Origin: Terracoccus sp. 273MFTsu3.1
GTDB taxonomy: Bacteria > Actinomycetota > Actinomycetes > Actinomycetales > Dermatophilaceae
Direction of reading: 5' to 3'
Assembly (NCBI RefSeq): GCF_000383675.1
Contig: NZ_KB911825.1
Coordinates: 1 to 64,000, forward strand
Length of the DNA stretch: 64,000 nt
In this document: positions 39,775-48,756 of the stretch, in pieces
How positions within the stretch are numbered: position 1 is the first letter of the stretch
How the letters are laid out: every line of letters begins with the position of its first letter
Position numbers and translations under genes: made by a program
Notes under the pieces: model-generated
What the model saw: the letters and a program-made list of their open reading frames with translations, nothing else
Databases searched by the model: none
What the model was told of the DNA's origin: nothing

Positions 39775-40793
39775 CGAACCACCTCCCGGTAGACGTTCGC
39801 GGTCTCCTGCGCCTGGTGCGCGGGAGTGAAGAGGGCGCGCTGGACGACCTGCAGCGCAGCGGCGTACGCATCACGGCGCTCACGGTCAGCCGCAAGGGCC
39901 GCGAGCAGCGCGCCTGCACGGGCCGCGTCACCGGGTGGGTGCAGTGCGGCGCCCTCGACGGCCCCGACCGTCTCGAGGTGGCCTCCGGCCCCCACGGCGA
40001 CCACCGGCAGGGCCGCCGCCATGGCCTCGAGGACCGTCAGGCCGAGACCCTCGATGCGGCACGGCGCGAGCAGCAGCCCGGCTCGGTCCATGAGGTCCGG
40101 CACGTCACGGCGGTGGCCGAGGAAGCGGGTCGCGTCGGCGATGCCCAGCTGCTCCGCGAGCGCCGTCAGCGCCGGACGCTCGGCTCCGTCGCCGGCGACG
40201 TCGAGGCGCCACCCCTGCGAGCCAAGGCCTGACCCCGCGAACGCGCGCAGGGCGACATCGGTGTCCTTCTCCGGCTCGAGGCGCTGGGCGACGAGCACCA
40301 CGGGGTCGCGGTCGCACGACGCCCGGCTCGTCGTGGTCGAGTCGACCCCGGGGTGGATGACGACGCTGGCGCCGTCGATCGTCTCGGCGACGTAGTGACT
40401 GATGGCGATCTGGGCGTCGACGCGACGCGCGGCCCCGGCGGCGGCAGCGGCCGACACCGGGTTGCTTCCCCGGTCCCGGGCGAAGTGACGCGTCACGACC
40501 AACGGCGTGCCGACCCCGACCAGGGCCGTGGCACAGGCGATCTCGGCAGCGGTCATGTGGGCGTGGACGACGTCGGCTCGAGCGGCCCAGCGGCGCACGG
40601 TCGTCAACACGTCGGTCACGGTTGCGGCCGGGAGGGTGCGGACGCCCTGCCCGGAGGCGGTCTTCATCCGGTCGGGATCGCCACCGACGACGACGACCTC
40701 GTCGCCGGCCGCGAGCTGGGCGCGGGCCAACCGCGCGACGTGGCTCTCGACACCGGCGAACGCGTCGGAGCGGATGGCGTGCAGGATCCTCAC
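39759..40793 (-). CDS. GT4-family glycosyltransferase
   Basis: GT-B glycosyltransferase (344 aa) with the opening ILHAIRSDAFAGVESHVARLA, a His/acceptor region VVHAHMTAAE, and the donor motif CRIEGLGLTVLEAMAAALPVV (EX7E). It starts with GTG 40793, which overlaps the stop of the upstream GT gene by 4 bp. Probably adds one sugar of the repeat unit on undecaprenyl diphosphate. Confidence 0.87.
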   Translation of the reverse strand: MRILHAIRSDAFAGVESHVARLARAQLAAGDEVVVVGGDPDRMKTASGQGVRTLPAATVTDVLTTVRRWAARADVVHAHMTAAEIACATALVGVGTPLVVTRHFARDRGSNPVSAAAAAGAARRVDAQIAISHYVAETIDGASVVIHPGVDSTTTSRASCDRDPVVLVAQRLEPEKDTDVALRAFAGSGLGSQGWRLDVAGDGAERPALTALAEQLGIADATRFLGHRRDVPDLMDRAGLLLAPCRIEGLGLTVLEAMAAALPVVAVGAGGHLETVGAVEGAALHPPGDAARAGALLAALAADRERRDAYAAALQVVQRALFTPAHQAQETANVYREVVRWTSS

Positions 40794-41947
40794 GTGGCTC
40801 CCCCACCGATGCCGGCCGGCGACGCGTCTCCCTGGCTCAGGCCGGTCAGCAGGTCGAGGTATCGCCGCGCGACGCTCGCCCAGGAGTGCTGCTCGGCACT
40901 CTCACGGGCTGCAGCCGCGGTCGTGGCCGGGTCGAGCGCGAGCACCTGCGCCAGACCCCGCGCGAGGTCGTCGGGGGTTGCCGAGACGACAGCGCCGTTG
41001 ACCCCGTCGGTGACGACGTCGGGCACGCAGCCGGTCGCGGTGGCGACGACGGGAACCCCGCAGGCGAGTGCCTCGAGGACGACGAGCCCGTAGGACTCGT
41101 AGGCGCTCGGCATCGCGACGGCCTCGGCCGCGTGGAGCCAGGGCCGCGGGTCGGGGTGGGCGCCGGCGAAGTGCAGACGGACACCGAGCGCCTCGGCCGC
41201 CTCGCTGCCCGACTCCGACGCGATCATCTCGGGGGTGCCACCGACGACGACCACATGGACCTGCGGACCCAGCCGCGCGACGGCGTCGACGAGCAGGGGA
41301 AGCCCCTTGCGCCCGAACTCGTTGCCGATGAACAGGACCATCTGGTCGTCGGTACCGAGCCCGAGCCGGCCGCGGGCGGCATCGCGCTCCGCCGGGCTCG
41401 GCGGACGGAAGCGCTCGATGTCGACGCCGTTGCCGATGACGACGGTCGGGATGGCGAGGCCGGGGTAGAAGCGTCGGAGCAGCAGCTCCTCGTCAGAGAC
41501 GAGGTTGACGACCACCCGGTGGGTCGCGGGACGCGAGTAGCGCAGTCGGTCACGCGTCGTCGTGAAGAGGTGCAGCGGGTTGCGGGCCATCCGGAGCCGG
41601 TAGTGACCCCGCGCCTTCATGGCGGCCTGGACGATGCCGTGGTTGACGTAGACGTCGCCGGCCAGCGCGTCGTTGTGGCAGATCGAGAGCAGCTCGGGGT
41701 GCCGGCGCAGGTGACTCCTCGCCCGACGCGTCCCCACGGTCGAGAACCAGACGACTCGACCGATGAGAGCCAGGCGTCCTCCGATGCCGCCGCGCGGAGC
41801 GGGCAGCCACGCCCCTCCCGCCTCGGCCAGGGTGAAGCGTCGGACGTCGACGCCGAGACGCTGCCACTCCTGCTCGAGGTGGTGGGCGACGGCCCCCACC
41901 CCCGTGCCCGGACCGATCTCGGGGGTGATCTGGACGATCGTCGTCAT
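40790..41947 (-). CDS. GT4-family glycosyltransferase
   Basis: GT-B glycosyltransferase (385 aa). Opening IVQITPEIGPGTGVGAVAHHL shows the glycine-rich acceptor loop. The donor half has VLFIGNEFGRKGLPLLVDAV and YESYGLVVLEALACGVPVVAT (EX7E). ATG 41947 overlaps the Wzy-like gene by 4 bp. The longer open frame upstream of this start is not coding. Confidence 0.88.
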   Translation of the reverse strand: MTTIVQITPEIGPGTGVGAVAHHLEQEWQRLGVDVRRFTLAEAGGAWLPAPRGGIGGRLALIGRVVWFSTVGTRRARSHLRRHPELLSICHNDALAGDVYVNHGIVQAAMKARGHYRLRMARNPLHLFTTTRDRLRYSRPATHRVVVNLVSDEELLLRRFYPGLAIPTVVIGNGVDIERFRPPSPAERDAARGRLGLGTDDQMVLFIGNEFGRKGLPLLVDAVARLGPQVHVVVVGGTPEMIASESGSEAAEALGVRLHFAGAHPDPRPWLHAAEAVAMPSAYESYGLVVLEALACGVPVVATATGCVPDVVTDGVNGAVVSATPDDLARGLAQVLALDPATTAAAARESAEQHSWASVARRYLDLLTGLSQGDASPAGIGGGAT

Positions 41948-43293
41948 GCGGCCGCCGCCGGCACGCGCGGGAGCCGGGCGAGCGCGGCCTCCCGTTCGGC
42001 GTCCTCGCGCTCGGCGTGCCAGCTCGCTCCGAGGCACAGGCCCAGGACGACGAACGGCACCGACCCCTGGACCGCCGCCCAAAAGAGGTCGAACTGGCCC
42101 TGGACCAGGCGCGACACGAGGACCGCGACGGCGAGCGAGCCGTAGGCCGGGTCGAGCCGCCAGGCCACGCGCAGGGCCACCACCATGAGCAGGACGAAGG
42201 CGGCGAGGCCGACGACCCCGGCGGAGGTGAGCACCTCGATCTCGGCGTTGGGTGGCTGGAACTGGAACGGGAACCGGTCGGTGTACCACCAGCGCAGCCC
42301 GACCCCGAACCACGGGTCGGAGCTCCACACCGTCATGGAGTCCTGGAACCACGTCAGCCGCTGGAAGACCGAGTTGAACTGGTTGTCGGACTTCACCTGG
42401 TCCTGCACGAGGTTCGTCACGAAGAGGACGAGCGGTGCGACGAGGAGCAGGACGAGCTTGGACCGTTTGCGGTCGGTCTTGGAGCGCAGGACGAGGATGA
42501 AGACAGCCGCAGCGAGTCCCACGAGGGCCTGGCGTGACTGGGTGAAGAACACGGCGGCGAGCATGAGCGTGACGAGGACGACCGACCATCGCCGGTTGAT
42601 GCCGACCCACACGGGCCGGGCGTAGACCATGACGACGCCCATCGCGCAGACGGTGCCCGCGAAGTTCTTGTGCATCCCGTACGGGAAGGACGGGTAGACC
42701 GGTGAGAAGTCGCCGTGCGCGAAGAGCAGGGCTCCCTCGACGACGGTGATGAGCGCGAGGATCGCGATCGTGCCGACGATGAGGCGGACCCCGGTGCGGC
42801 CGTGGCCGTTGGCCCCGACCGCCCAGCCGACGACGAGGGAGCCGCCCACCATCATCCAGGCGTGGGCCCACTCGACGGCGTTGGCGGTGTACGGGTTGTT
42901 GACGACGGTGACCAGCGTGGCGAACTGGTAGACGGCGGACGCCCAGAGGACCGAGCGGAGCCCCGGCGAGAACGGCCTTCGGGCGAGCAGGAGCGCCGGG
43001 ACCGCGGCCGCCGCGAGGGCGAAGTCCGACAGCGACAGGTCGACCCCGCCGCTCCCGACGCGCAGCACGACGAGCAGCAGCGGAAGGACGGCGAGCGGGA
43101 TGAGGCCGGGCTGGACGGCCGTCAGACCGATGGCGAGGACCGCGGCCGAGACGACGACGGCGGCCTCGGGCATCGTGACGGCGAGACGGCCGACGACGGC
43201 GACGAGCACGACACCGCCGAGCACGAGCCCGACCTTGGCGAGCAGCTCGGTCCGGCCGGGGCTGCGAAACCGCTCGGGCAGCAGGGTGGTCAC
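41944..43293 (-). CDS. O-antigen ligase/Wzy-like polymerase
   Basis: Polytopic membrane protein (449 aa) with about 12 transmembrane segments and a large extracytoplasmic loop near residues 290-345 holding the Wzy_C signature (SVFQRLTWFQDSMTVWSSDP followed by GVGLRWWY). Proteins of this type polymerise lipid-linked repeat units outside the membrane or ligate glycans to acceptors. Only one such protein is present here beside one flippase, so it is the likely polymerase. GTG 43293 overlaps the preceding gene by 4 bp. Confidence 0.85.
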   Translation of the reverse strand: MTTLLPERFRSPGRTELLAKVGLVLGGVVLVAVVGRLAVTMPEAAVVVSAAVLAIGLTAVQPGLIPLAVLPLLLVVLRVGSGGVDLSLSDFALAAAAVPALLLARRPFSPGLRSVLWASAVYQFATLVTVVNNPYTANAVEWAHAWMMVGGSLVVGWAVGANGHGRTGVRLIVGTIAILALITVVEGALLFAHGDFSPVYPSFPYGMHKNFAGTVCAMGVVMVYARPVWVGINRRWSVVLVTLMLAAVFFTQSRQALVGLAAAVFILVLRSKTDRKRSKLVLLLVAPLVLFVTNLVQDQVKSDNQFNSVFQRLTWFQDSMTVWSSDPWFGVGLRWWYTDRFPFQFQPPNAEIEVLTSAGVVGLAAFVLLMVVALRVAWRLDPAYGSLAVAVLVSRLVQGQFDLFWAAVQGSVPFVVLGLCLGASWHAEREDAEREAALARLPRVPAAAA

Positions 43294-45272
43294 GAGGTCA
43301 CCGCCCTCACGGTCGAGTCGGCGGGCCGGATCTCGGACCGCACGGGCCCGGCGACGTAGAGCCGCACCCGTGCCCGTGCGGCACGGCCTCGGTCACCGCG
43401 CAGCACGACGCCCCGCACGGCCGATCCGAGGACCTGCCCGGCCCGCCCCACCTGCCAGCCCACGGTGCCGAAGTGCTTGCGGAGGTAGACCTCCTGGGCG
43501 GCGTGGAAGTGCCCCTCCCGCCGGGTCGGATCCGTGCTCGTGGCTGCGCCCACGTGCGTCGCCCGGGCTGCGGGCACGAGCGCATGGCGCCAGCCGAGCA
43601 GGACGGCGCGATGGGCCCAGTCCGTCTCCTCGGCGTAGAGGAAGAAGCGCTCGTCGTCGAAGGGACCGACGTGGTCGAGGGCCTCGCGGCGCAGCAGCAG
43701 GACCGACCCGATGACGTAGCGGTTGCGGCGCAGGCGGCCGAGTCCGGCGGCCTCGACCCACGTCGCGATCGGGGACGGGAAGGGCCACTCGACCCGCGCG
43801 GGCGCGCCGGTCGCGTCGACCTGGGACGGTCCGACGCTCGCGAGATCGGGCTCGGCGAGCAGTGCCGTGCGCAGGGCCGCGATGTCGGCGGGGTGGACCA
43901 CCGCGTCGGGATTGACGAGCAGGACGTCGGAGCGCGGGTCGACCCGACGCAGCGCCTCGTTGACCCCGGCCCCGAAACCCCCGTTGCGACCCGGGTCGAC
44001 GTAGTGGGCACCGGCAGCGTCCGCCACGGCACGAACCGCGGGCGACGAGGAGTTGTCGACGACGGTGACTCGCATGCCGGGCAACGGAGCGAGCGCCCCG
44101 GCGAGCAGGTCGGGCTGGCCGTACGCGACGACGACGACCTCGAGCGGCCGACCCTCGGGGTCGGCCGGCGCCCACTGCTTCGTCGCGGCGCGGTACAGGG
44201 CGTCGTGTTCGGCGGCGATGCGGTCCCACGAGGTCGCCGCCGCGCGCTCGCGCCCGGCCGCCCGCAGCCGCCGGGCGACGTCGGTGTCGTGCACCACCTC
44301 GCTGATCGCCTTGGCGAGCTCGGCGACGTCGCCCTCGGCGACGACGAGAGCGGCGTCGCCGACGACCTCGGGCAGCGCGCCGCTGTCGCTGACGACGACC
44401 GGGATGCCGCAGGCCATCGCCTCGAGCGCGACTCGGCCGAACTGCTCGACCCACGAGCGGGTCGTGAGCGACGGGACGACGAGCACGTCGAGCGAGCGGT
44501 AGAAGTCGGGGAGCCCCTCGGGCGCCAGCGCGCCGAGGAGCTCGACACGGTCGGCGATGCCGAGCCGTCCGGCGAGGTCGAGGAGGGCGTGCTTCTCAGG
44601 TCCGTCGCCGGCGAGGCGTACGCGCACGGCGGGCTCGAGAGCGACGGCGCGGAGCAGCACGTCCGCCCCCTTGGCGGCGTCGAGGCGACCGGCGAACCCG
44701 ACGACGGGCACCTCACGGCGCGTGCCGGCATACGCCACCGGGGTGAAGACGGTCAGGTCGGTGCCGAGGTCGACGGTGCGGGCACGGCCCGGGAATCCCT
44801 TGCGCTCGGCGATGCGTCCGGCCGCCTCGTTGCACACGTTGACGCCGCTCGCGTGCCGCAGGGCCGCACGCTCGATCCAGCGGAACGGGACGGGGTGGCG
44901 CTTGTCGATGTTCTGGGCGGAGTAGAGCAGGTACGGCGCGCGTCGGCGACGAAGCCACCGCAGCACCAGCACCTCGGCGGTCGCGAGGGCGAAGGGCTCC
45001 TCGTGGACGTCGATGACGTCGACGGGTCGGCCGAGGGCCCGCCACAGCGGGCGGGGGTCGTAGAGGAAGAGGGCGGGGTGGGAGCCGACGGTCCGGGCGG
45101 GCTCGACGGGCTCGCCGGGGCGCACGGACAGGGCGACGCGGCGTCCGCCCTCGGACCACACCGCAGCCGACACGACGTCGACGCGGTGGCCGAGGCGTCG
45201 CAGGGCCCGCTCCCGCTCACGCCATGCGTCGACGACGGCGCTGTGGGACACGCGCAGTGCCCACATGACCAC
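43290..45272 (-). CDS. bifunctional glycosyltransferase, GT4-GT2 fusion
   Basis: A 660-aa protein with two complete catalytic domains. Residues about 1-365 form a GT4 GT-B unit (VVGFAGRLDAAKGADVLL; EQFGRVALEAMACGIPVV). Residues about 375-610 form a GT2 GT-A unit (LEVVVVAYGQPDLL; VTVVDNSSS; GRNGGFGAGVNEAL; VLLVNPDAVVH), the latter rhamnosyltransferase/WbbL-like. The two would add successive sugars. GTG 45272 or ATG 45266 may be the start, both with a G-rich Shine-Dalgarno. First gene of the leftward glycan block and divergent from the tyrosine autokinase gene. Confidence 0.85.
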   Translation of the reverse strand: MVMWALRVSHSAVVDAWRERERALRRLGHRVDVVSAAVWSEGGRRVALSVRPGEPVEPARTVGSHPALFLYDPRPLWRALGRPVDVIDVHEEPFALATAEVLVLRWLRRRRAPYLLYSAQNIDKRHPVPFRWIERAALRHASGVNVCNEAAGRIAERKGFPGRARTVDLGTDLTVFTPVAYAGTRREVPVVGFAGRLDAAKGADVLLRAVALEPAVRVRLAGDGPEKHALLDLAGRLGIADRVELLGALAPEGLPDFYRSLDVLVVPSLTTRSWVEQFGRVALEAMACGIPVVVSDSGALPEVVGDAALVVAEGDVAELAKAISEVVHDTDVARRLRAAGRERAAATSWDRIAAEHDALYRAATKQWAPADPEGRPLEVVVVAYGQPDLLAGALAPLPGMRVTVVDNSSSPAVRAVADAAGAHYVDPGRNGGFGAGVNEALRRVDPRSDVLLVNPDAVVHPADIAALRTALLAEPDLASVGPSQVDATGAPARVEWPFPSPIATWVEAAGLGRLRRNRYVIGSVLLLRREALDHVGPFDDERFFLYAEETDWAHRAVLLGWRHALVPAARATHVGAATSTDPTRREGHFHAAQEVYLRKHFGTVGWQVGRAGQVLGSAVRGVVLRGDRGRAARARVRLYVAGPVRSEIRPADSTVRAVTS

Positions 45273-45381
45273 TCACCCCTCTCCCCGTGCCGTCCCCCGG
45301 ATGTCTCCGACTCGGCACAACCCCTTGGATGATATGGGAGGATCGCCGCACGTACTGTCGAGTTGGGCCGGGGGGGGCAAA

Positions 45382-46791
45382 GTGACGTTCCGGGAGTTCC
45401 TGGGCGTTCTGGGGGCACGGTGGCGCATCATCGCGGTGAGCCTGCTCGCCGTGGTGGCGGCTGCTGCCGTCCAGACGATGCTGACGCCTGCCGTCTACTC
45501 GTCGAGCTCGAAGATCTATCTTCGGGCGACGCAGCCGGCCAGCGCGAGCAACAACAACCAGGTCGCGACGTACGCCGTCCAGGCCTCCGACCTTGCGACG
45601 TATCTCGAGGTGCTCACGTCACCGTCGGTCATGGAGCCGCTCCGGGACCGCCTCGGTCTCGCACCGGGGACGCCCATCAACGTCTCCGGTGAGGTCTCGC
45701 AGACCTCACCGATGATGACGATCACCGCGACCGGTGGCGATCCCGAGCTGCTCGCGCGGATCGCCAGCGAGTCCGGCCCCGTGCTCGCCGAGGTGGCGAC
45801 GAAGAAGTTCTCACCGCTGCTCGCCGCCAACGGCCAGTCCGTCGAGGCCACGACGATCACCCCCGCCAACGTGCCGGGTGAGCCCACGTCGCCCAACGCC
45901 AAGCGCAACCTCGCGCTCGGTGCCCTCCTCGGCCTCGCCCTCGGCATCGGCCTGGCCCTGCTCCGGCACACTCTCGACACCAAGGTGCGCACCGAGGACG
46001 ACATCAAGGCGCTGTCCGACCGGCCGATCCTCGGCGACATCCCGATGGTCAAGTCGGTCAAGAGCGGACTGCTGTCCCTCGAGACGGACCCGCACGGGCG
46101 GCACGCAGAGTCGATCCGGCGGCTGCGCACGAACATCCTGTTCGTCGACGTCACGACGGCCGGGCACTCCTTCGTCGTCACCTCCTCGGTGCCGGGCGAG
46201 GGCAAGACGACGACCACGGTCAACCTCGCGATGGCGATGGCCGACGCCGGCTCGAAGGTGCTGCTCATCGACGGCGACCTGCGCAACCCCTCCGTCGCCA
46301 GCACGATGGGCCTCGACGGCTCCTTCGGTCTGACCACCCTGCTGCTCGGGCAGGCGGACCCGGAGGACGTCGTCCAGCGCTGGCGCGAGACGACCCTCCA
46401 CGTGCTTCCGGCCGGCCCCGTGCCGCCGAATCCCAGCGAGCTGCTCGGTTCGGAGCCGATGGAGGTCCTCTTCGGCAAGCTGAGCCACGACTACGACTTC
46501 ATCCTCGTCGACAGCCCGCCCGTCGTCCCGGTCATCGACGCCGTGCTCATCAACAAGCTGACACACGGGCTGATCATGGTCGTCGGCGCGGAGCGGACGA
46601 AGAAGCGCGACCTCGCGAGCGCGGTCCAGTCGCTCGAGACCGTCGACGCCCCCGTCGCCGGCTTCGCCCTCAACATGGTGTCGTCCGGCTCGTCGACCGC
46701 GCACCGCTACGGCTACTACGGCTACAACCGCGACGCCGACGCCAAGCCGAGCCGTCGGGAGCGGCGCTCGCAGGCCAAGCACCACGCCTGA
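45382..46791 (+). CDS. polysaccharide biosynthesis tyrosine autokinase (Wzc/CapAB-like)
   Basis: A 469-aa single-chain chain-length regulator plus BY-kinase. Residues about 1-200 are the Wzz domain with two transmembrane helices (about 16-36 and 178-198). The kinase domain has Walker A SSVPGEGKTTT (about 268-278), Walker A' VLLIDGDLRNPS and Walker B FILVDSPPV. The C-terminus has a Tyr cluster, HRYGYYGYNRD, the expected autophosphorylation site, followed by a basic tail. GTG 45382 is chosen because the Wzz domain begins there; an in-frame ATG lies at 45301. It should control polymer length together with the Wzy-like protein and LMW phosphatase. Confidence 0.9.
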   Translation: MTFREFLGVLGARWRIIAVSLLAVVAAAAVQTMLTPAVYSSSSKIYLRATQPASASNNNQVATYAVQASDLATYLEVLTSPSVMEPLRDRLGLAPGTPINVSGEVSQTSPMMTITATGGDPELLARIASESGPVLAEVATKKFSPLLAANGQSVEATTITPANVPGEPTSPNAKRNLALGALLGLALGIGLALLRHTLDTKVRTEDDIKALSDRPILGDIPMVKSVKSGLLSLETDPHGRHAESIRRLRTNILFVDVTTAGHSFVVTSSVPGEGKTTTTVNLAMAMADAGSKVLLIDGDLRNPSVASTMGLDGSFGLTTLLLGQADPEDVVQRWRETTLHVLPAGPVPPNPSELLGSEPMEVLFGKLSHDYDFILVDSPPVVPVIDAVLINKLTHGLIMVVGAERTKKRDLASAVQSLETVDAPVAGFALNMVSSGSSTAHRYGYYGYNRDADAKPSRRERRSQAKHHA

Positions 46792-46849
46792 CCGGCCGCA
46801 CCGGGCGGACCGGCCGCCCGGCCACCCGGCCGCTCGGTCCGGTGAGGGC

Positions 46850-47149
46850 TCAGGCCCCGGGCCGCGCGTCGGAGTCGGCACCCAGGGGCACGAGCAGCTC
46901 GCGCGCGCTGAGGTCGGCGACGAAGGCGGTGACATCGGCCGCGATCGCCTCCTCGGGCTGTCCGACGAGCTCGGCGACGCGGGCGACCCATCCCGTCGCG
47001 GGAGCCGTCGTGGCCTCGGCCCAGATGAGGGCGGCCGCACCGTCGAGGACGACGAGCGGGCCGCCGGGCAGGCGTGCGACGTAGACGGACATCCCGTCGT
47101 CGCTCACGGTCACCCCGGCGTCGGGTCCGGGACGGTAGGCCGCACTCAC
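46850..47149 (-). CDS. second PqqD-like small protein
   Basis: A 99-aa protein with the PqqD-like layout: PLVVLDGAAALIWAEAT helix, a charged linker, and a terminal DVTAFVADLSARELLVPL helix. GTG 47149 overlaps the stop of the nucleotidyltransferase gene (GTGA) and has GGAG upstream. It shares the general fold with the protein at 37500-37850 but little sequence, so the two may serve different partners. Co-translation with a nucleotidyltransferase points to a two-protein module. Confidence 0.65.
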   Translation of the reverse strand: MSAAYRPGPDAGVTVSDDGMSVYVARLPGGPLVVLDGAAALIWAEATTAPATGWVARVAELVGQPEEAIAADVTAFVADLSARELLVPLGADSDARPGA

Positions 47150-48063
47150 CTCCGTCTCCCACGGGCGCGGCGGGAGACCTGCTCCCTCAGGCCCCGCGCC
47201 GGACGGCCGAAGAACTCGGCCACGATCTCGGCGCGCGACACGGGGCGTCCACGCACGATCGTCAGGTGCTCGACGTTGACGAGCACCGAGCGCGACGCGA
47301 CGGTCAGCTTCGCGCGCAGGCCCCGGGCCGCCCGCACCCGGGCGCGCCACTCCTCCATCCGCGTGCCACCGCGCGACGCGACGCGCCAGAGGTCGTAGGC
47401 CGGGTCGTCCCGGTGGTCGTCGAGGGTGCCGGTGATGACGGAGAAACCGAGCCCGGCGTCGAGCCGGTCGACCCACTCGAGGATGCGGGCCCGCCGGGTC
47501 TCGTCGGCCGAGGTCCACACCCACTCGACGTCGTGGGCGGCCTTGGGGTCGCTGCCCCCACGGGCGGCATGGAGCAGCAGGAGCGCGGCCTGGGCGTCGC
47601 GCGCCGGGACGGCGCACTCCACCCCGCCCAGCACCGTCGTCGTGTGCTCCGACCACAGCGTGTCGAAGGCCAGCTCGGGCGTCGGCCCGGTGCCCGGATA
47701 GATCCGGTGGAGGTCGAGCAGGCCGAAGTCGCTGTGGCGCAACGTCGCCGAGTGCTCGAAGGACGAGCCGTACGCGAACGAGTTGATGAGCTCCCAGCCG
47801 TGGTGGCGCAGCTCGTCGAGGAGCATCCGCACGTGCTCCGGTCGCGCGAGCACGTCGGCGTCCGAGAAGCCCCGGCCGGGCACGAGCGTCGGGTCGAGGG
47901 CCGCGCCCTTGACGTGCAGCAGGTCGGCGCCGCACCGGTCGGCGACCCACTGGAGGCAGGCGTGCGCGAACCCGATCCGAACCTCGAGAGGCACCGTCGC
48001 CCCCACCTCGGGGGGCGCCGTCGCCTCGTGGGTTGCCATCGCGCGAACCCCCATAGACTGCAA
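47146..48063 (-). CDS. nucleotidyltransferase-fold protein (NTP_transf_5-like)
   Basis: A protein of about 300 aa with the nucleotidyltransferase-like core: LLHVKGAALDPTLVPGRGFSDADVLARPEH contains the G..SDxD type metal site (SDADVL), and FGLLDLHR may give the third Asp. Such uncharacterised NTases occur beside PqqD-like and HprK-like proteins in glycan loci. The start is uncertain: TTG 48063, ATG 48054 or ATG 48039; TAGGGT on the minus strand (48081-48086) is the probable -10. Divergent from the PAP2 gene. Confidence 0.7.
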   Translation of the reverse strand: MQSMGVRAMATHEATAPPEVGATVPLEVRIGFAHACLQWVADRCGADLLHVKGAALDPTLVPGRGFSDADVLARPEHVRMLLDELRHHGWELINSFAYGSSFEHSATLRHSDFGLLDLHRIYPGTGPTPELAFDTLWSEHTTTVLGGVECAVPARDAQAALLLLHAARGGSDPKAAHDVEWVWTSADETRRARILEWVDRLDAGLGFSVITGTLDDHRDDPAYDLWRVASRGGTRMEEWRARVRAARGLRAKLTVASRSVLVNVEHLTIVRGRPVSRAEIVAEFFGRPARGLREQVSRRARGRRR

Positions 48064-48107
48064 GCGGACTGGTCGATCGCACCCTAACAGCCCCGTAGGA
48101 GGCGCAC

Positions 48108-48755
48108 GTGTCGCATCGCGATCGGCTCCGCTGGGCCGGTGCGGCCGTGATCGCGGCGGCAGCCTTCGTGCTCGTGGCCCTCGTCTCGACCCGCACCGGC
48201 GTCGGGGTCTCGCTCGACGAGGCCGTGCGCAACTGGGTGCTCAACGAGCTGCCCGGACCGCTGCGCCAAGGCCTGGACCGGCTCGCGCGCCCCCTCGTCA
48301 TCGTCGTGCTCGCCCCGACGGTGCTCATCCTCGCGCTGCTCGCCCTCGTCCGTCGGGGCTGGCGGCGCGCCTTCGCGGGCGTCGTCATCCCCGCGGTGAG
48401 CACGGTCGTCGCCCTGGAGCTGCGCACCCGCGACGTCTTCGGCATCGGCGGAGACGCCTTCCCGTCCAACCACGCCGCCGCCGGTCTCGGGTTGCTCGTC
48501 GGGGTCGCGGTCGTGTGGCCCCGGCCCGTGACGCGGCGAGGGCTCGTCGCGCTCGGCGTCGCGGCGTTCTGCACCGCGCTCGGCAACGTCACGTGGTACG
48601 CGCACCAACCCCGTGACGTCCTCGGCAGCGCGCTGCTCGTCGTCGCGGTTGCCGCGGCGACCTTCGCCGTCGTCGGGGGCGACTCTCCCAACCTCGCCGC
48701 GGAGGTCCGGGTCTCGCGCCGCACGGCCGGTGCGACAGCGGGGCCCGTCGGCTGA
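48108..48755 (+). CDS. PAP2-superfamily membrane phosphatase
   Basis: Integral membrane protein (215 aa) with six hydrophobic segments. Catalytic motif 2 is DAFPSNHAA (PSxH) and motif 3 is GNVTWYAHQPRDVLGS (H...D). The usual first motif KxxxxxxRP is degenerate (QGLDRLARP). Likely dephosphorylates undecaprenyl diphosphate or a related lipid, recycling the carrier used in glycan export. GTG 48108 follows a good Shine-Dalgarno (AGGAGG). Confidence 0.82.
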   Translation: MSHRDRLRWAGAAVIAAAAFVLVALVSTRTGVGVSLDEAVRNWVLNELPGPLRQGLDRLARPLVIVVLAPTVLILALLALVRRGWRRAFAGVVIPAVSTVVALELRTRDVFGIGGDAFPSNHAAAGLGLLVGVAVVWPRPVTRRGLVALGVAAFCTALGNVTWYAHQPRDVLGSALLVVAVAAATFAVVGGDSPNLAAEVRVSRRTAGATAGPVG

Positions 48756-48756
48756 G

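Noticed and set aside
47150-48724. Long minus-strand frame continuing upstream from the second PqqD-like protein, through the nucleotidyltransferase and PAP2 genes
   Set aside because: Only the last about 99 codons look like a real protein; the rest is antisense or out of frame with the nucleotidyltransferase and PAP2 genes and has shadow composition.
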